A stretch of 64,000 bases of DNA from Bacteroidota bacterium (GTDB lineage Bacteria; Bacteroidota; Bacteroidia; Chitinophagales; Saprospiraceae), in NCBI GenBank assembly GCA_029781865.1, contig JAKOVW010000031.1, positions 81,126 to 145,125 of the forward strand, read 5' to 3'. A program made the position numbers and the translations under genes. Below, piece after piece: positions 17,214 through 25,703 of this stretch. The notes under the pieces are model-generated. The model searched no databases. It was not told the DNA's origin and was given only the letters and a program-made list of their open reading frames with translations. Position 1 is the stretch's first letter. Every line of letters starts with the position of its first letter.

Positions 17214-18525
17214 AGTCCACTTGTAATTTCAGAAATAGATTCAACTGATCAAGTTCATTTATTTTGGCCATCCTGTACATTTTCAACCCATCCAGAACCA
17301 CAAATAAATCTTCCGTATTTTGCTCATATGCATGCATGGAAGATTGGTAACTTTTAGAGTAGGCAGGAATGATGTTGATTGTATAATTATTTAATTGCTG
17401 TTTTGCAGATAGTAGTTGAGTTTGTAAGGATGCAATCATTCCTGTTGTTTCATTTAAGATGGATTGTTTTTGGTAGTTGAGTGCATTCACATTATTATCA
17501 AGGCCTTTAATTCTGGATTTATATTCTTTGGAAGCCCAGGGAACGATAGGAATAGTTACCATGCCCATAAGTGAAAATTGATTGGGAACAGTGCCTAATG
17601 ATTGCATGTGATTAATTGAAACTCCAAATTCTGGAAGCCTTTTTGAATATTCATATTGTTCTTGAAGTTTTACCAATCCAATGTTTGCATCTAGTTGTTT
17701 GATATCGCTACGCGCACTTGATATTAAAGAAGTATCCGGTAATTGCAATTCGTAATTGTGCAACAGAAGGGTGGTGTCAACTTCAAACACGAATGATTTG
17801 TCAATATTCATGAGTGTGTTGAGTTCAACATTTTTCATTCTCATGTCATTGAACATCATGATCTCCATGTTTCGCAATTCATACAGATCAGCCTGTGCTT
17901 TATAAATCGTGTTTAGTTTCTCTTTATTATAAGTATATCTGAGTTGAGCCACCTGCACAATGTAATTTAAAAGGGAATCTGTTTGAATCAAGACATCATA
18001 TTTCTTTTTAATTACAATCCACTCAAAGTAATTGCGTTTCGCCATAGCAAATAATTCGTTTTTCTTTGCCGCTTTTCCATGTTGCTCAATAGAAGCCATG
18101 CCTTTCATCAAATTATAATTCGCATTTTGTTTCGTTCGGTTCGGTATCATTTGTTCACCTGTAATCATCCACATACCATCTTTAAAACTACTATAAGGAG
18201 TTTGCCAGGGACCTGTTGAAAGGGTAGGTGGCATCCAGGCTTTTGCCATTTCAGCATTCTCGTTTATAGCAAATATTTGTTCATCATACATTTTGAACAT
18301 CGGATTATTGTCCTCCATTCTGTTTAAAACAGAATCAAGTGTGAGAATCTGGGAAGAGGAAGAAGTAGGAAATAGGAAAGTAGCAATAGACAATAGGCTA
18401 TAGGAAAGGGGCCCGGAGAGCTTTCGGGAGTATTTGGCAAAGGGAAAGAAATAATTTAAGAAAGATTTTGATTCTCTTGCTTTTTGCCGATTGCCAATTG
18501 CCACTTTTATTTTAGAGTTCTTCAT
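17188..18525 (-). CDS. cusC: CusC/TolC-type outer-membrane efflux channel
   Basis: Outer-membrane factor of the Cus complex: after a signal region the mature part begins LTLDSVLNRMEDNNPMFKMY, the usual TolC-family N-terminal repeat, followed by long amphipathic helices with the second repeat late in the protein (YEQNTEDLFVVLDGLKMYR). Total length is ~445 residues. I place the start at 18525; an in-frame ATG at 18552 also exists. The N-terminal ~65 residues contain a repeat-encoded stretch (AIGNRQKARES) before the hydrophobic signal (LLSIATFLFPTSS), so the signal peptide is displaced from the start. The gene overlaps the stop of the cusA C-half. Confidence 0.82.
   Translation of the reverse strand: MKNSKIKVAIGNRQKARESKSFLNYFFPFAKYSRKLSGPLSYSLLSIATFLFPTSSSSQILTLDSVLNRMEDNNPMFKMYDEQIFAINENAEMAKAWMPPTLSTGPWQTPYSSFKDGMWMITGEQMIPNRTKQNANYNLMKGMASIEQHGKAAKKNELFAMAKRNYFEWIVIKKKYDVLIQTDSLLNYIVQVAQLRYTYNKEKLNTIYKAQADLYELRNMEIMMFNDMRMKNVELNTLMNIDKSFVFEVDTTLLLHNYELQLPDTSLISSARSDIKQLDANIGLVKLQEQYEYSKRLPEFGVSINHMQSLGTVPNQFSLMGMVTIPIVPWASKEYKSRIKGLDNNVNALNYQKQSILNETTGMIASLQTQLLSAKQQLNNYTINIIPAYSKSYQSSMHAYEQNTEDLFVVLDGLKMYRMAKINELDQLNLFLKLQVDYEREMEIR
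18366..18407 (-). repeat. Six tandem heptamers (TAGGAAA type) in the cusC signal-peptide region
   Basis: The plus strand shows TAGGAAA twice, GTAGCAA, TAGACAA, TAGGCTA and TAGGAAA. The block is followed by a near-palindromic core CCCGGAGAGCTTTCGGG at 18413-18429. On the coding strand it encodes the hydrophobic part of the CusC signal peptide. Confidence 0.7.
18477..18504 (+). repeat. Four tandem heptamers (TTGCCAA type) at the cusC N terminus
   Basis: Units TTGCTTT, TTGCCGA, TTGCCAA and TTGCCAC lie in exact 7-bp phase. They encode the segment AIGNRQKAR just after the start of CusC on the minus strand. Confidence 0.65.
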
Positions 18526-20410
18526 CTTTACCCGGTAATTTAATTTTTCCATGTTTTTTTAATTCCCGTTCTTTGGCTATTTCATAAATAACAGGTGTGA
18601 CTAGCAATACATATATCGTTGAACTTAAAACTCCCCCAATTAATGGAATTGTGATTGGAAGCATGATGTCACTTCCGGTACCGGTTGCCCAAAGAATCGG
18701 AATCAGACCAAACAGCGATACAGAAACTGTCATTAATTTAGGGCGTAATCGTTGGACAGCGCCATCCATGATGTATTTGCGCAAATCTTCTTTTGAAATC
18801 GTTGCTGACGAATTGCCTTTGTCCTTTACCAGTTTTTCCATATACTCATTCAGGTATATTGTCATCAACATGGCAGTTTCAATTGCTACGCCAAATAATG
18901 CAATAAACCCAACTGCAACCGCAACAGATAAATTTACTCCGTAGAAAAATACCATGTACACACCACCTATTAATGCAAATGGAACTGTGATCATGGTAAG
19001 TAATGCTTCTTTCAGCGATTTGTAGGTAAAATAAAGCACCATGAATATGATTAATAATACAATTGGCATGATCAATGACAGTGTTTTATTTGCACGTATC
19101 TGATTTTCCCATTGGCCACTCCACTCCAGATTATATCCTTTTGGTAGTTTTGAAAAAAGTTTATTCAACTTGTCTTGTGCTTCTTTTACAGTACTTCCAA
19201 GGTCTCGATCGCGGACATTAAATAAAACGGTTCCCCGCAACATAGCATTTTCAGAATTTATCATAGGCGGACCTTCTGATATTTTTACTTCAGCAATTGC
19301 TGAAAGCGGTATGGTCCCGTAATTGAATGTTTTTACAGGAATCTGATTGATAGCTTCTAAACTATTCCGGTAATCTTGTGCAAATCGAGCATTCACACTA
19401 AATCGTTGTCTGCCTTCAATGGTAGTGGTTATATTCATTCCTCCTAAAGCCGTTTCCACATACATGTTCACATCATCTACGCTCAATCCGTATTTTCCGA
19501 TTTCATTTTTCTTCACTGTGATGTCCACGTATCTACCGCCGGTAATCGGTTCAACATATAAATCTTTAATGCCGTTGATTCCTTGTAATTCATTTTTCAT
19601 GTGGGTTGCCAGAATATATATGGAATCCAGATTTTGACCATATATTTTTAAGCCAACATCTGTCCGGATACCGGTCGATAACATGTTGATCCGGTTGATG
19701 ATTGGTTGTGTGAATCCATTGACAACTCCGGTTATTTGCAATTTTGCATTTAATTCATTAATGATATCTTCTTTAGTTAAGCCGGTTCTCCAAGCCGTTT
19801 TTGGTTTTAAAAGAATAATGGTTTCGATCATACTGATTGGAGAGTTGTCGGTTGCGGTATTCGCCCTTCCTGCTTTTCCCAATACATTTTCAACCTCTGG
19901 TATCGATTTAATTATTTTGTCTTGAACCTGCAATATGCGTTTCACTTCAGAATTTGAAACATCGGGAAGGGTCACGGGCATAAACAGAATGGAACCCTCA
20001 TCCAAAGGAGGCATAAACTCGGAACCCATACGAAGCATCATGATAACACCAACACTAAGTGCAACAATATTTATGGCAAGCACAGTTTTACGCCATTTTA
20101 AACACCAGGCCAGAATAGGTGAATACATTTTCTCCAGAGTACGAGTTACAGGATTTGCATTTTCAGGTTTTAGTTTTCCTTTCAGAAATAACGAAATCAG
20201 AACAGGAGTTAATGAAATAGCAAGGAATGCATCTATGATAAGTATAAATGTTTTGGTCCAGGCAAGGGGATGAAAGAGTTTTCCTTCTATGCCGGTTAAT
20301 AGAAACACAGGAAGAAAAGAGGTGATTACTACGATGGTTGAATAAAAGACTCCGGGGCCTACTTGTTTGGAGGATTTTTCGATCAGTTTTATGCGCTCCT
20401 TGTTGTCCAT
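18512..20410 (-). CDS. cusA: CusA-type RND efflux pump, C-terminal half (split gene)
   Basis: This 632-residue protein begins MDNKERIKLIEKSSKQVGPG, which matches the TM4-TM5 cytoplasmic linker of a complete CusA, and continues through TM5-TM6, the second periplasmic loop and TM7-TM12 to the normal C terminus. By eye against E. coli CusA, the substrate methionines fall at LFMPVTLPDV and RINMLSTGI, both kept, while the third (YGMTV) reads YGLSV. GxGSDIMLPI near the end is also conserved. The N-terminal half lies at 12854-14131. As first gene of the operon it has ~200 bases of upstream non-coding DNA. It probably assembles with the other half as a Cu(I)/Ag(I) exporter. Confidence 0.88.
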   Translation of the reverse strand: MDNKERIKLIEKSSKQVGPGVFYSTIVVITSFLPVFLLTGIEGKLFHPLAWTKTFILIIDAFLAISLTPVLISLFLKGKLKPENANPVTRTLEKMYSPILAWCLKWRKTVLAINIVALSVGVIMMLRMGSEFMPPLDEGSILFMPVTLPDVSNSEVKRILQVQDKIIKSIPEVENVLGKAGRANTATDNSPISMIETIILLKPKTAWRTGLTKEDIINELNAKLQITGVVNGFTQPIINRINMLSTGIRTDVGLKIYGQNLDSIYILATHMKNELQGINGIKDLYVEPITGGRYVDITVKKNEIGKYGLSVDDVNMYVETALGGMNITTTIEGRQRFSVNARFAQDYRNSLEAINQIPVKTFNYGTIPLSAIAEVKISEGPPMINSENAMLRGTVLFNVRDRDLGSTVKEAQDKLNKLFSKLPKGYNLEWSGQWENQIRANKTLSLIMPIVLLIIFMVLYFTYKSLKEALLTMITVPFALIGGVYMVFFYGVNLSVAVAVGFIALFGVAIETAMLMTIYLNEYMEKLVKDKGNSSATISKEDLRKYIMDGAVQRLRPKLMTVSVSLFGLIPILWATGTGSDIMLPITIPLIGGVLSSTIYVLLVTPVIYEIAKERELKKHGKIKLPGKDEEL

Positions 20411-20612
20411 TTATTGTTATTCATCCTTAATACTATTCTGTTAAATAAAATTAAGGAATTTCGATTAATTGATTTATATAGGATTTAGTCCTGATTTAAT
20501 AAATTGTAGATCATAGCAAGAACCGTTAAGATTAATCGTTTGCCAGTATAATAATATGCAAATGAGAATGCCATTCAATATATGCTCAACATTTTTGAAT
20601 TGCATATAGTTT

Positions 20613-21686
20613 CTAAAACGGACTTTTGTATTCCGGATTAGTAATGTAAGTCGGGTCAGATAATGTTTTCAAAAAGGCAATCAAATCCGATTTATCCTGG
20701 TTGGAGAGATTCAGTCCCTTTAAATTGTTTAAAAGAAGATCACTGGAGGTATACGATTTTTTAACATTTGAATTGTAATGATCGATTACCTCTTCCAAAG
20801 TTTTGAACCTGCTGTCATGCATATATGGTGCCGTTAAAGAAATATTTCGGAGTGAAGGCACCTTAAATTTAGCTTTATCGAGATTATTATTACTAACATT
20901 ATATCTGCCTAGATCTTTAAAATTAGCTTCTTCGTCGAGACCATTATTCAGGAATTCATTATTTGTAAAATTCGGGCCATTGTGACAATGAAAACATTCA
21001 GCTCCTTTAATATTGTTGGCTGGATCGGCCTCAGTAAAAAATAATTCCTTACCATGTAACTCTTCTGGTGTAAAATTCACTTCACCTTTTAAGTATTTGT
21101 CGTATTTAGAATCATGACTTACAATGCTGATCATAAACTGTTCAATGGCAAGACTTATTTTTAAAGCATCCACAGAGTCAGTTCCAAAAGCACGGATAAA
21201 TTGGTCTTTAAATTTTGGATCATTTTGGATTTTTGCTACCGCATTCGGTAAGGATTCATTCATTTCGAGTGGATCCTGAATTGGTTTTAAAGCCTGGTCT
21301 CTCAATAACGGTGCCCGACCATCCCAGAAGAATCCGTTGGTATGATAGGCGAGATTAAATAGTGCCATGGCGTTTCGCTTTCCTTCTTTTTTTTCTACGC
21401 CAATGCTGAAAGGCCTTATATCTGAGAAGGCATCCTTTTGTAAATGACAATCTGCACAAGCCTGAGTAAGATCTTTCGATAATTTTTTTTCATAAAACAA
21501 CATTCTTCCCAGTTTAACTTTTGAAATGGTAAGTGTATTGTCTAAAGGAATGGCAGGATCAGGAAGATCTCCGTTCAGATTAAGGATATAAGGTGTAGTA
21601 TCATAAACCGGTTTTACATCATCTTTACTGCAGGTAATCGTCATAAATAGAATAAAGACAAATGCAATAGCGAGCTGAATTTTCAT
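20613..21686 (-). CDS. MauG/MbnH-like di-haem cytochrome c peroxidase family lipoprotein
   Basis: Lipoprotein signal (MKIQLAIAFVFILFMTITC) followed by a cytochrome c peroxidase/MauG fold with two CxxCH haem sites (CADCH and CFHCH), a distal QALKPIQDP segment, VPSLRNISLTAPYMHDSRF and a C-terminal LIAFLKTL helix. Two haems and the neighbouring MbnP-like gene suggest an MbnH-type role in oxidising a tryptophan of the partner, but a peroxidase role is possible. It overlaps the upstream di-haem gene by 4 bases. Confidence 0.82.
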   Translation of the reverse strand: MKIQLAIAFVFILFMTITCSKDDVKPVYDTTPYILNLNGDLPDPAIPLDNTLTISKVKLGRMLFYEKKLSKDLTQACADCHLQKDAFSDIRPFSIGVEKKEGKRNAMALFNLAYHTNGFFWDGRAPLLRDQALKPIQDPLEMNESLPNAVAKIQNDPKFKDQFIRAFGTDSVDALKISLAIEQFMISIVSHDSKYDKYLKGEVNFTPEELHGKELFFTEADPANNIKGAECFHCHNGPNFTNNEFLNNGLDEEANFKDLGRYNVSNNNLDKAKFKVPSLRNISLTAPYMHDSRFKTLEEVIDHYNSNVKKSYTSSDLLLNNLKGLNLSNQDKSDLIAFLKTLSDPTYITNPEYKSPF

Positions 21687-22681
21687 TGAATTCTAAAATT
21701 TGGATTGTTGATAAAATGATTATCCGTTAATGATTTTAAAAAATTGACAAGATCCTGTTTTTCTTGAGCTGTAATTGTAAATCCGGTTATTAAAGGACTT
21801 TTGTGCGGATTGTTTTTGCCACCGGATGCGTAGTGTTCAATGATTTCTTCCAGTGAGTTTATGCTTCCATCGTGCATGTAAGGATAAGTCACTTCAACAT
21901 TACGAAGACTAGGTACTTTAAATAAGGAACGATCTTCTTCTTTATTGGTAAGGCGCATTCTGCCTAAATCCGGATCGTCTTCATACAATCCATTATTGAT
22001 AAATGCATAATTGCTAAAGTTGATTCCGGAATGACATTGACTGCATTTTAAAGCAGAACTGTTGAATAGCTTCAGGCCATTTTTTGCAGATGAGGATAGA
22101 GCGAGTTGATCTCCATTTATAAATTTATCATACGATGAATTACCACTAATTAAAGCTCTTTCAAAGCAGGCAATAGCACGTGTAATGACAAAAGGATCCG
22201 GTAGACGATTATAGGCTTGTAAGCACAAGTCTCGATAATTGGACTGGCGATTTAATTTGTCCGCAATCAGCAGAATATTATCGTCAAATTCATTGTGTTC
22301 CTGAATGGGTACACCTACCTGCATTTCCAATGTTGGGACGCCACCTTCTCTTAATAAATAGGGTTGATAAACCACATTTCCAAGAGACGGTGCGTTGCGT
22401 GTGCCAATTCTTGACATGATTCCTTCGCTGACTTTCTTTCTGTCTGTGAAGGCAAATTCCGGTCTATGGCATGTTGCGCATGAAACCGTTGAATCGCTTG
22501 ATAAGATGGGGTCATAAAACAACTTGCGTCCAAGTAGAAATCGGACTTCAGTAAATTCATTATCTGGTGGAAATGCTGGAATTGGAAACCCGGCAGGAAC
22601 TTCAAAATAAGCTTCTACTTTTGTTTCTTCTTTTTGACATGATCCTATCATGAAAATTAGCAAGAAAACTATCCATTGCAT
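21683..22681 (-). CDS. MauG/MbnH-like di-haem cytochrome c peroxidase family lipoprotein
   Basis: Second member of a tandem pair. It has a lipoprotein signal (MQWIVFLLIFMIGSC), CxxCH haem sites CATCH and CSQCH, the family motifs RNAPSLGNVVYQPY, FKVPSLRNVEVTYPYMHDG and DLVNFLKSLT, and ~333 residues. An alternative ATG lies six codons upstream at 22699. The end overlaps the start of the next di-haem gene by 4 bases, and the MbnP-like gene lies 12-30 bases upstream, so the three genes are probably one operon. Confidence 0.82.
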   Translation of the reverse strand: MQWIVFLLIFMIGSCQKEETKVEAYFEVPAGFPIPAFPPDNEFTEVRFLLGRKLFYDPILSSDSTVSCATCHRPEFAFTDRKKVSEGIMSRIGTRNAPSLGNVVYQPYLLREGGVPTLEMQVGVPIQEHNEFDDNILLIADKLNRQSNYRDLCLQAYNRLPDPFVITRAIACFERALISGNSSYDKFINGDQLALSSSAKNGLKLFNSSALKCSQCHSGINFSNYAFINNGLYEDDPDLGRMRLTNKEEDRSLFKVPSLRNVEVTYPYMHDGSINSLEEIIEHYASGGKNNPHKSPLITGFTITAQEKQDLVNFLKSLTDNHFINNPNFRIQ

Positions 22682-22710
22682 TTCAGGTTTCCAACCCATG
22701 CGAATAAAGA

Positions 22711-23685
22711 TTATCTTTTAGAAATTTTACCGGTTGATAAAGTTTGATTTCCTTGTGTAAATGCATAGAAATAATTTCCGGCATTTAATTGGTTTTCGAT
22801 AGCAATTCTGCCCTCCTTAGATTGTATCCTGGTTTCCTGAATGGTGTTGCCATTTAAATCATACAAATTGAAAGATAGATTTGAGATAGAAGGAAATGAA
22901 TATTTTACAAATACATCGTTAGAAACATACACAACCTCAGACAAATTATTTTTATATATATCTTTTGTAGCAGTTGGTGAAGAAGGACTGAACACTTTTT
23001 GAGAGGCATTTGCTACAAGAACAGCGGCACTTCCGGTTTCTCCATGATTTGTCGCACCACCAGCAATCACGATTTCTTCAAGCAATTTATTGTATTCAGC
23101 AATCATTTCAATATAGATTTTACCATTTTCAATGGTTCCGCTAACCGGGTAAGATTTTACTTTGTAATTTGAATCGCCCAATCCTTCGATGTTAACAGCA
23201 TCTATGAATGAACCATTTGTTCTTGCTGCATTCGCTGAAAGAGAAATGAAGCGGTAACCTGCGGTCCATCCCCAATTCATAGTAGGATTTTTTGGAGCCA
23301 ATGGATGATTTAATGGGAATGAAGCCGGGTCTAAATGATTTGAGGCAGCATCCACTCCACATGCAAATTCGATTTTCTCAATACTAGTCACATTGGGTAA
23401 TACGCCAAGTGAAAATTCACTGGAAGAGGGAACTGAAGGGTCAACAAACAGATAAACAGTACTTAATGATAATTCCTGCCCACCGTCATGAGTAATCTTC
23501 AGACCAGATAAATAAAATTGCAAACGGGTCACTTTATATTTAGTGCCTTTTGGAGATGTTGCTTCCTGATTCAAAGCAAATTTTTTGCCGTCGAGACGAT
23601 GATCGAAGCGAAGAATGACTTCAGATTGACCATAAATTAATTTCCCAAAAGCAATGAGAACTAAAAATAGTAAAAGTTTTTTCAT
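22711..23685 (-). CDS. MbnP-like copper-binding protein with T9SS sorting domain
   Basis: Signal peptide (MKKLLLFLVLIAFGKLIYG), then an MbnP-type domain (VILRFDHRLDGKKFALN, YKVTRLQFYLSGLKI, FACGVDAASNHLDP, and the Trp-containing NPTMNWGWTAGYRFI), followed by a C-terminal T9SS type A-like sorting region (FNLYDLNGNTIQE...GNYFYAFTQG). Known MbnP proteins bind copper through a tryptophan modified by the partner MbnH. The location between a Cus operon and a Czc operon agrees with a copper role. Surface or secreted localisation is inferred from the sorting domain. Confidence 0.78.
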   Translation of the reverse strand: MKKLLLFLVLIAFGKLIYGQSEVILRFDHRLDGKKFALNQEATSPKGTKYKVTRLQFYLSGLKITHDGGQELSLSTVYLFVDPSVPSSSEFSLGVLPNVTSIEKIEFACGVDAASNHLDPASFPLNHPLAPKNPTMNWGWTAGYRFISLSANAARTNGSFIDAVNIEGLGDSNYKVKSYPVSGTIENGKIYIEMIAEYNKLLEEIVIAGGATNHGETGSAAVLVANASQKVFSPSSPTATKDIYKNNLSEVVYVSNDVFVKYSFPSISNLSFNLYDLNGNTIQETRIQSKEGRIAIENQLNAGNYFYAFTQGNQTLSTGKISKR

Positions 23686-23846
23686 GGTATAGAATTTAAT
23701 TTTGAATTGATAATTAGTTATTTCTGAAAAATGTTAATTGAATTTTTTGTTGAATTGTAGATATATGAATTGTCTGAGTAAATAATTGACAAACAAAATT
23801 TTAACCCAACTTATGAAGGGGTTTCACAAAAGCACTACAAGAAGAT

Positions 23847-24287
23847 TTAACAGCGGTAAACGCGGTACATCAATAAGATATCTTTGAGTACCGGTGGCGG
23901 ATCATAGTAAGGGACAAACTTTTTGGAGTTATATGCAATTGAATTACTTTGGGTCAATAGAGGGCTGTTGAAGATGTGTTTTACGAGGTAAAAATTCTTA
24001 ATGCATTTATTCAAATTACCCTGAGCTGCATCTGTCTTATTCTTGATAAAACTCGTCTTGTCTTTACAGCAGGGATCTTTGGTGAATTGACAAGCTATTT
24101 TAGATGGTCTTTCTGTTATTTCCTTAGTAACATGGCAGGGTTTCTTTTTACCCGAACAACAGGATTTGGGAATCAAATAAAAAGCAAATTGGCTGCCCAG
24201 TCTTTTACAATGGTGTTCATATACTGGTATTCCATAGGTGGAAATCAATATATTGAATATTAATAATATGTGTAAGGATCTAATCAC
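23847..24287 (-). CDS. Cys-rich HYC_CC_PP-like small secreted protein
   Basis: A 146-residue protein with a signal peptide (MIRSLHILLIFNILISTYG), an HHC motif where the family usually has HYC, CC pairs (KSCCSG, DPCCKD) and a late PPP motif (YYDPPPVLKD) before a terminal Cys. This pattern matches the Bacteroidota HYC_CC_PP family of unknown function that often neighbours heavy-metal efflux genes. It may bind metal through its Cys and His residues. CAAATTTA at 24321-24328 reads as TAAATTTG, a -7-type element 34 bases upstream of the start. Confidence 0.65.
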   Translation of the reverse strand: MIRSLHILLIFNILISTYGIPVYEHHCKRLGSQFAFYLIPKSCCSGKKKPCHVTKEITERPSKIACQFTKDPCCKDKTSFIKNKTDAAQGNLNKCIKNFYLVKHIFNSPLLTQSNSIAYNSKKFVPYYDPPPVLKDILLMYRVYRC

Positions 24288-24320
24288 CAGTAAATTAATA
24301 GTAAATTCGAATTATACCTT

Positions 24321-24328
24321 CAAATTTA
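24321..24328 (-). promoter_or_regulatory. Candidate -7 element for the Cys-rich small gene
   Basis: On the minus strand this reads TAAATTTG, a full match to TAnnTTTG. No clear -33 TTTG at the right spacing was seen, so this is only a partial promoter match. Confidence 0.35.
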
Positions 24329-24529
24329 CAGAAAATTACCAAATTCCACTATTTCTAATGTTGATTTTGTTTAGATTTTTAATTAAACAGTACCACGTTT
24401 AATTTATACCTATAGTGTTATGCTAAATCCAAAAATCCAATTTGGCAGATAAATTATGTGCTATCTGTTTTGTAATTAATTGTGATTTATGATAAGAATT
24501 AATTGACAGAATTAAGTTGGCAGATTCTT

Positions 24530-25696
24530 TTATTCATTGTGCTTGCCTTCGCCTTTCGTTAATTGACTCATTAAGTAATATGCTCCGTTAATTACTATTT
24601 TCGAACTATCTGAGAGCGCTTCTGTAGGTATGATTTCGGTAAAGCCCATGTCACTGGTCCCAAGATGAACCTGTATCTGTCTGAACGAATTATCATCTAG
24701 CATTAAGAAAATAAAGTGTTCTTCTCCACTGCTTACTATAGCCTCTTCAGGTAATGCCATCGCTTTGTAGTCGTCAATTTGGATTCGGGCCTCGATAAAC
24801 ATACCGGGAAATAAATTGTCTTCCACTTTGTGAATTTTTGCATGCGCTATAACGGCTTGTGTATTATCCTCAAAAGCTTTGTTGATACTGAAAATGGAAG
24901 CTGTATGCGTATGATGCGGATCGTTGATTATTGAGAATGTAAGATTTTGTCCCTCATGTACTTTGGCAACATCTTGTTCGTATATGGTCAGGTCTATATG
25001 AAGGAACCGGTTATCGACAATTTCAAATTGTGGTAAATTGGGCTCGGCAAATTTACCAATAAACAAATTGATCTGTTTAATGTAACCGGTAATTGGGGCA
25101 GTCATGTTGAATGTTGACTTTATTTTATCTGGTGTAAGGGTTTCCGGATTCAGGCCGAATAATTTTAATTTTTCAGTATATAAATTCTTTTTTGAAATCG
25201 CAATATTGTAGTTATTCTGTGCTTGCTGGAGGATTTTTGTTGCATTAATATTGTCATTGCGCAATTCTTTTTGACGGTCAAGTTCAGCTTTCAACAATTC
25301 AAGGGAAGAAAGGCTTTCCAGGTAATCCTGTTGAAATTGAAGAAACTCTGTGTTTTCCAGTATGGCAAGTATTTGTCCTTTGTTGACGAACTGACCTTCA
25401 GTAACCGGAATATCTTTTACGATTCCTCCAATCAAAATGCTTACCTGCGCCTTATTCTGAGGGGGCAATTCCAGTTTGCCATTTACTTTAAGAGAAGTCC
25501 GGAGGTTTCGATAGGAGATACTTCCCGGTTTTATTCCAATTGCTTTTATTTGCTCGTTGGTGATTCTAACTATGTTACTTTCAGATTGATCAGAAGTATT
25601 TTTGTTCAAAGACTCACTTGTTTTTTTATTCTGGCAGGAAGAAAGCAGCACAAATGAAATAAGATATATTGCCGGAAATTTCATTTTGTTTATCAT
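24530..25696 (-). CDS. czcB: CzcB-type periplasmic adaptor of an RND efflux system
   Basis: Lipoprotein (SFVLLSSC) of 388 residues with the HlyD/CzcB layout: KVNGKLELPPQNKAQVSI, GGIVKDIPVTEGQFVNKGQ (barrel-sandwich), a helical hairpin (~130-200), second barrel half at MTAPITGYIKQI, and a C-terminal LFPGMFIEARI domain. A His-rich HHTHTA is present near the middle. It follows the pump-channel fusion gene after 7 bases, so pump, channel and adaptor are made from one transcript. Confidence 0.85.
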   Translation of the reverse strand: MINKMKFPAIYLISFVLLSSCQNKKTSESLNKNTSDQSESNIVRITNEQIKAIGIKPGSISYRNLRTSLKVNGKLELPPQNKAQVSILIGGIVKDIPVTEGQFVNKGQILAILENTEFLQFQQDYLESLSSLELLKAELDRQKELRNDNINATKILQQAQNNYNIAISKKNLYTEKLKLFGLNPETLTPDKIKSTFNMTAPITGYIKQINLFIGKFAEPNLPQFEIVDNRFLHIDLTIYEQDVAKVHEGQNLTFSIINDPHHTHTASIFSINKAFEDNTQAVIAHAKIHKVEDNLFPGMFIEARIQIDDYKAMALPEEAIVSSGEEHFIFLMLDDNSFRQIQVHLGTSDMGFTEIIPTEALSDSSKIVINGAYYLMSQLTKGEGKHNE

Positions 25697-25703
25697 TGAA
25701 TTA

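Noticed and set aside
12854..20410. Split cusA considered as a simple frameshifted pseudogene
   Set aside because: The halves are 4.4 kb apart, in swapped order, each intact with proper start and stop at the TM4-TM5 linker, and tightly coupled to neighbours.
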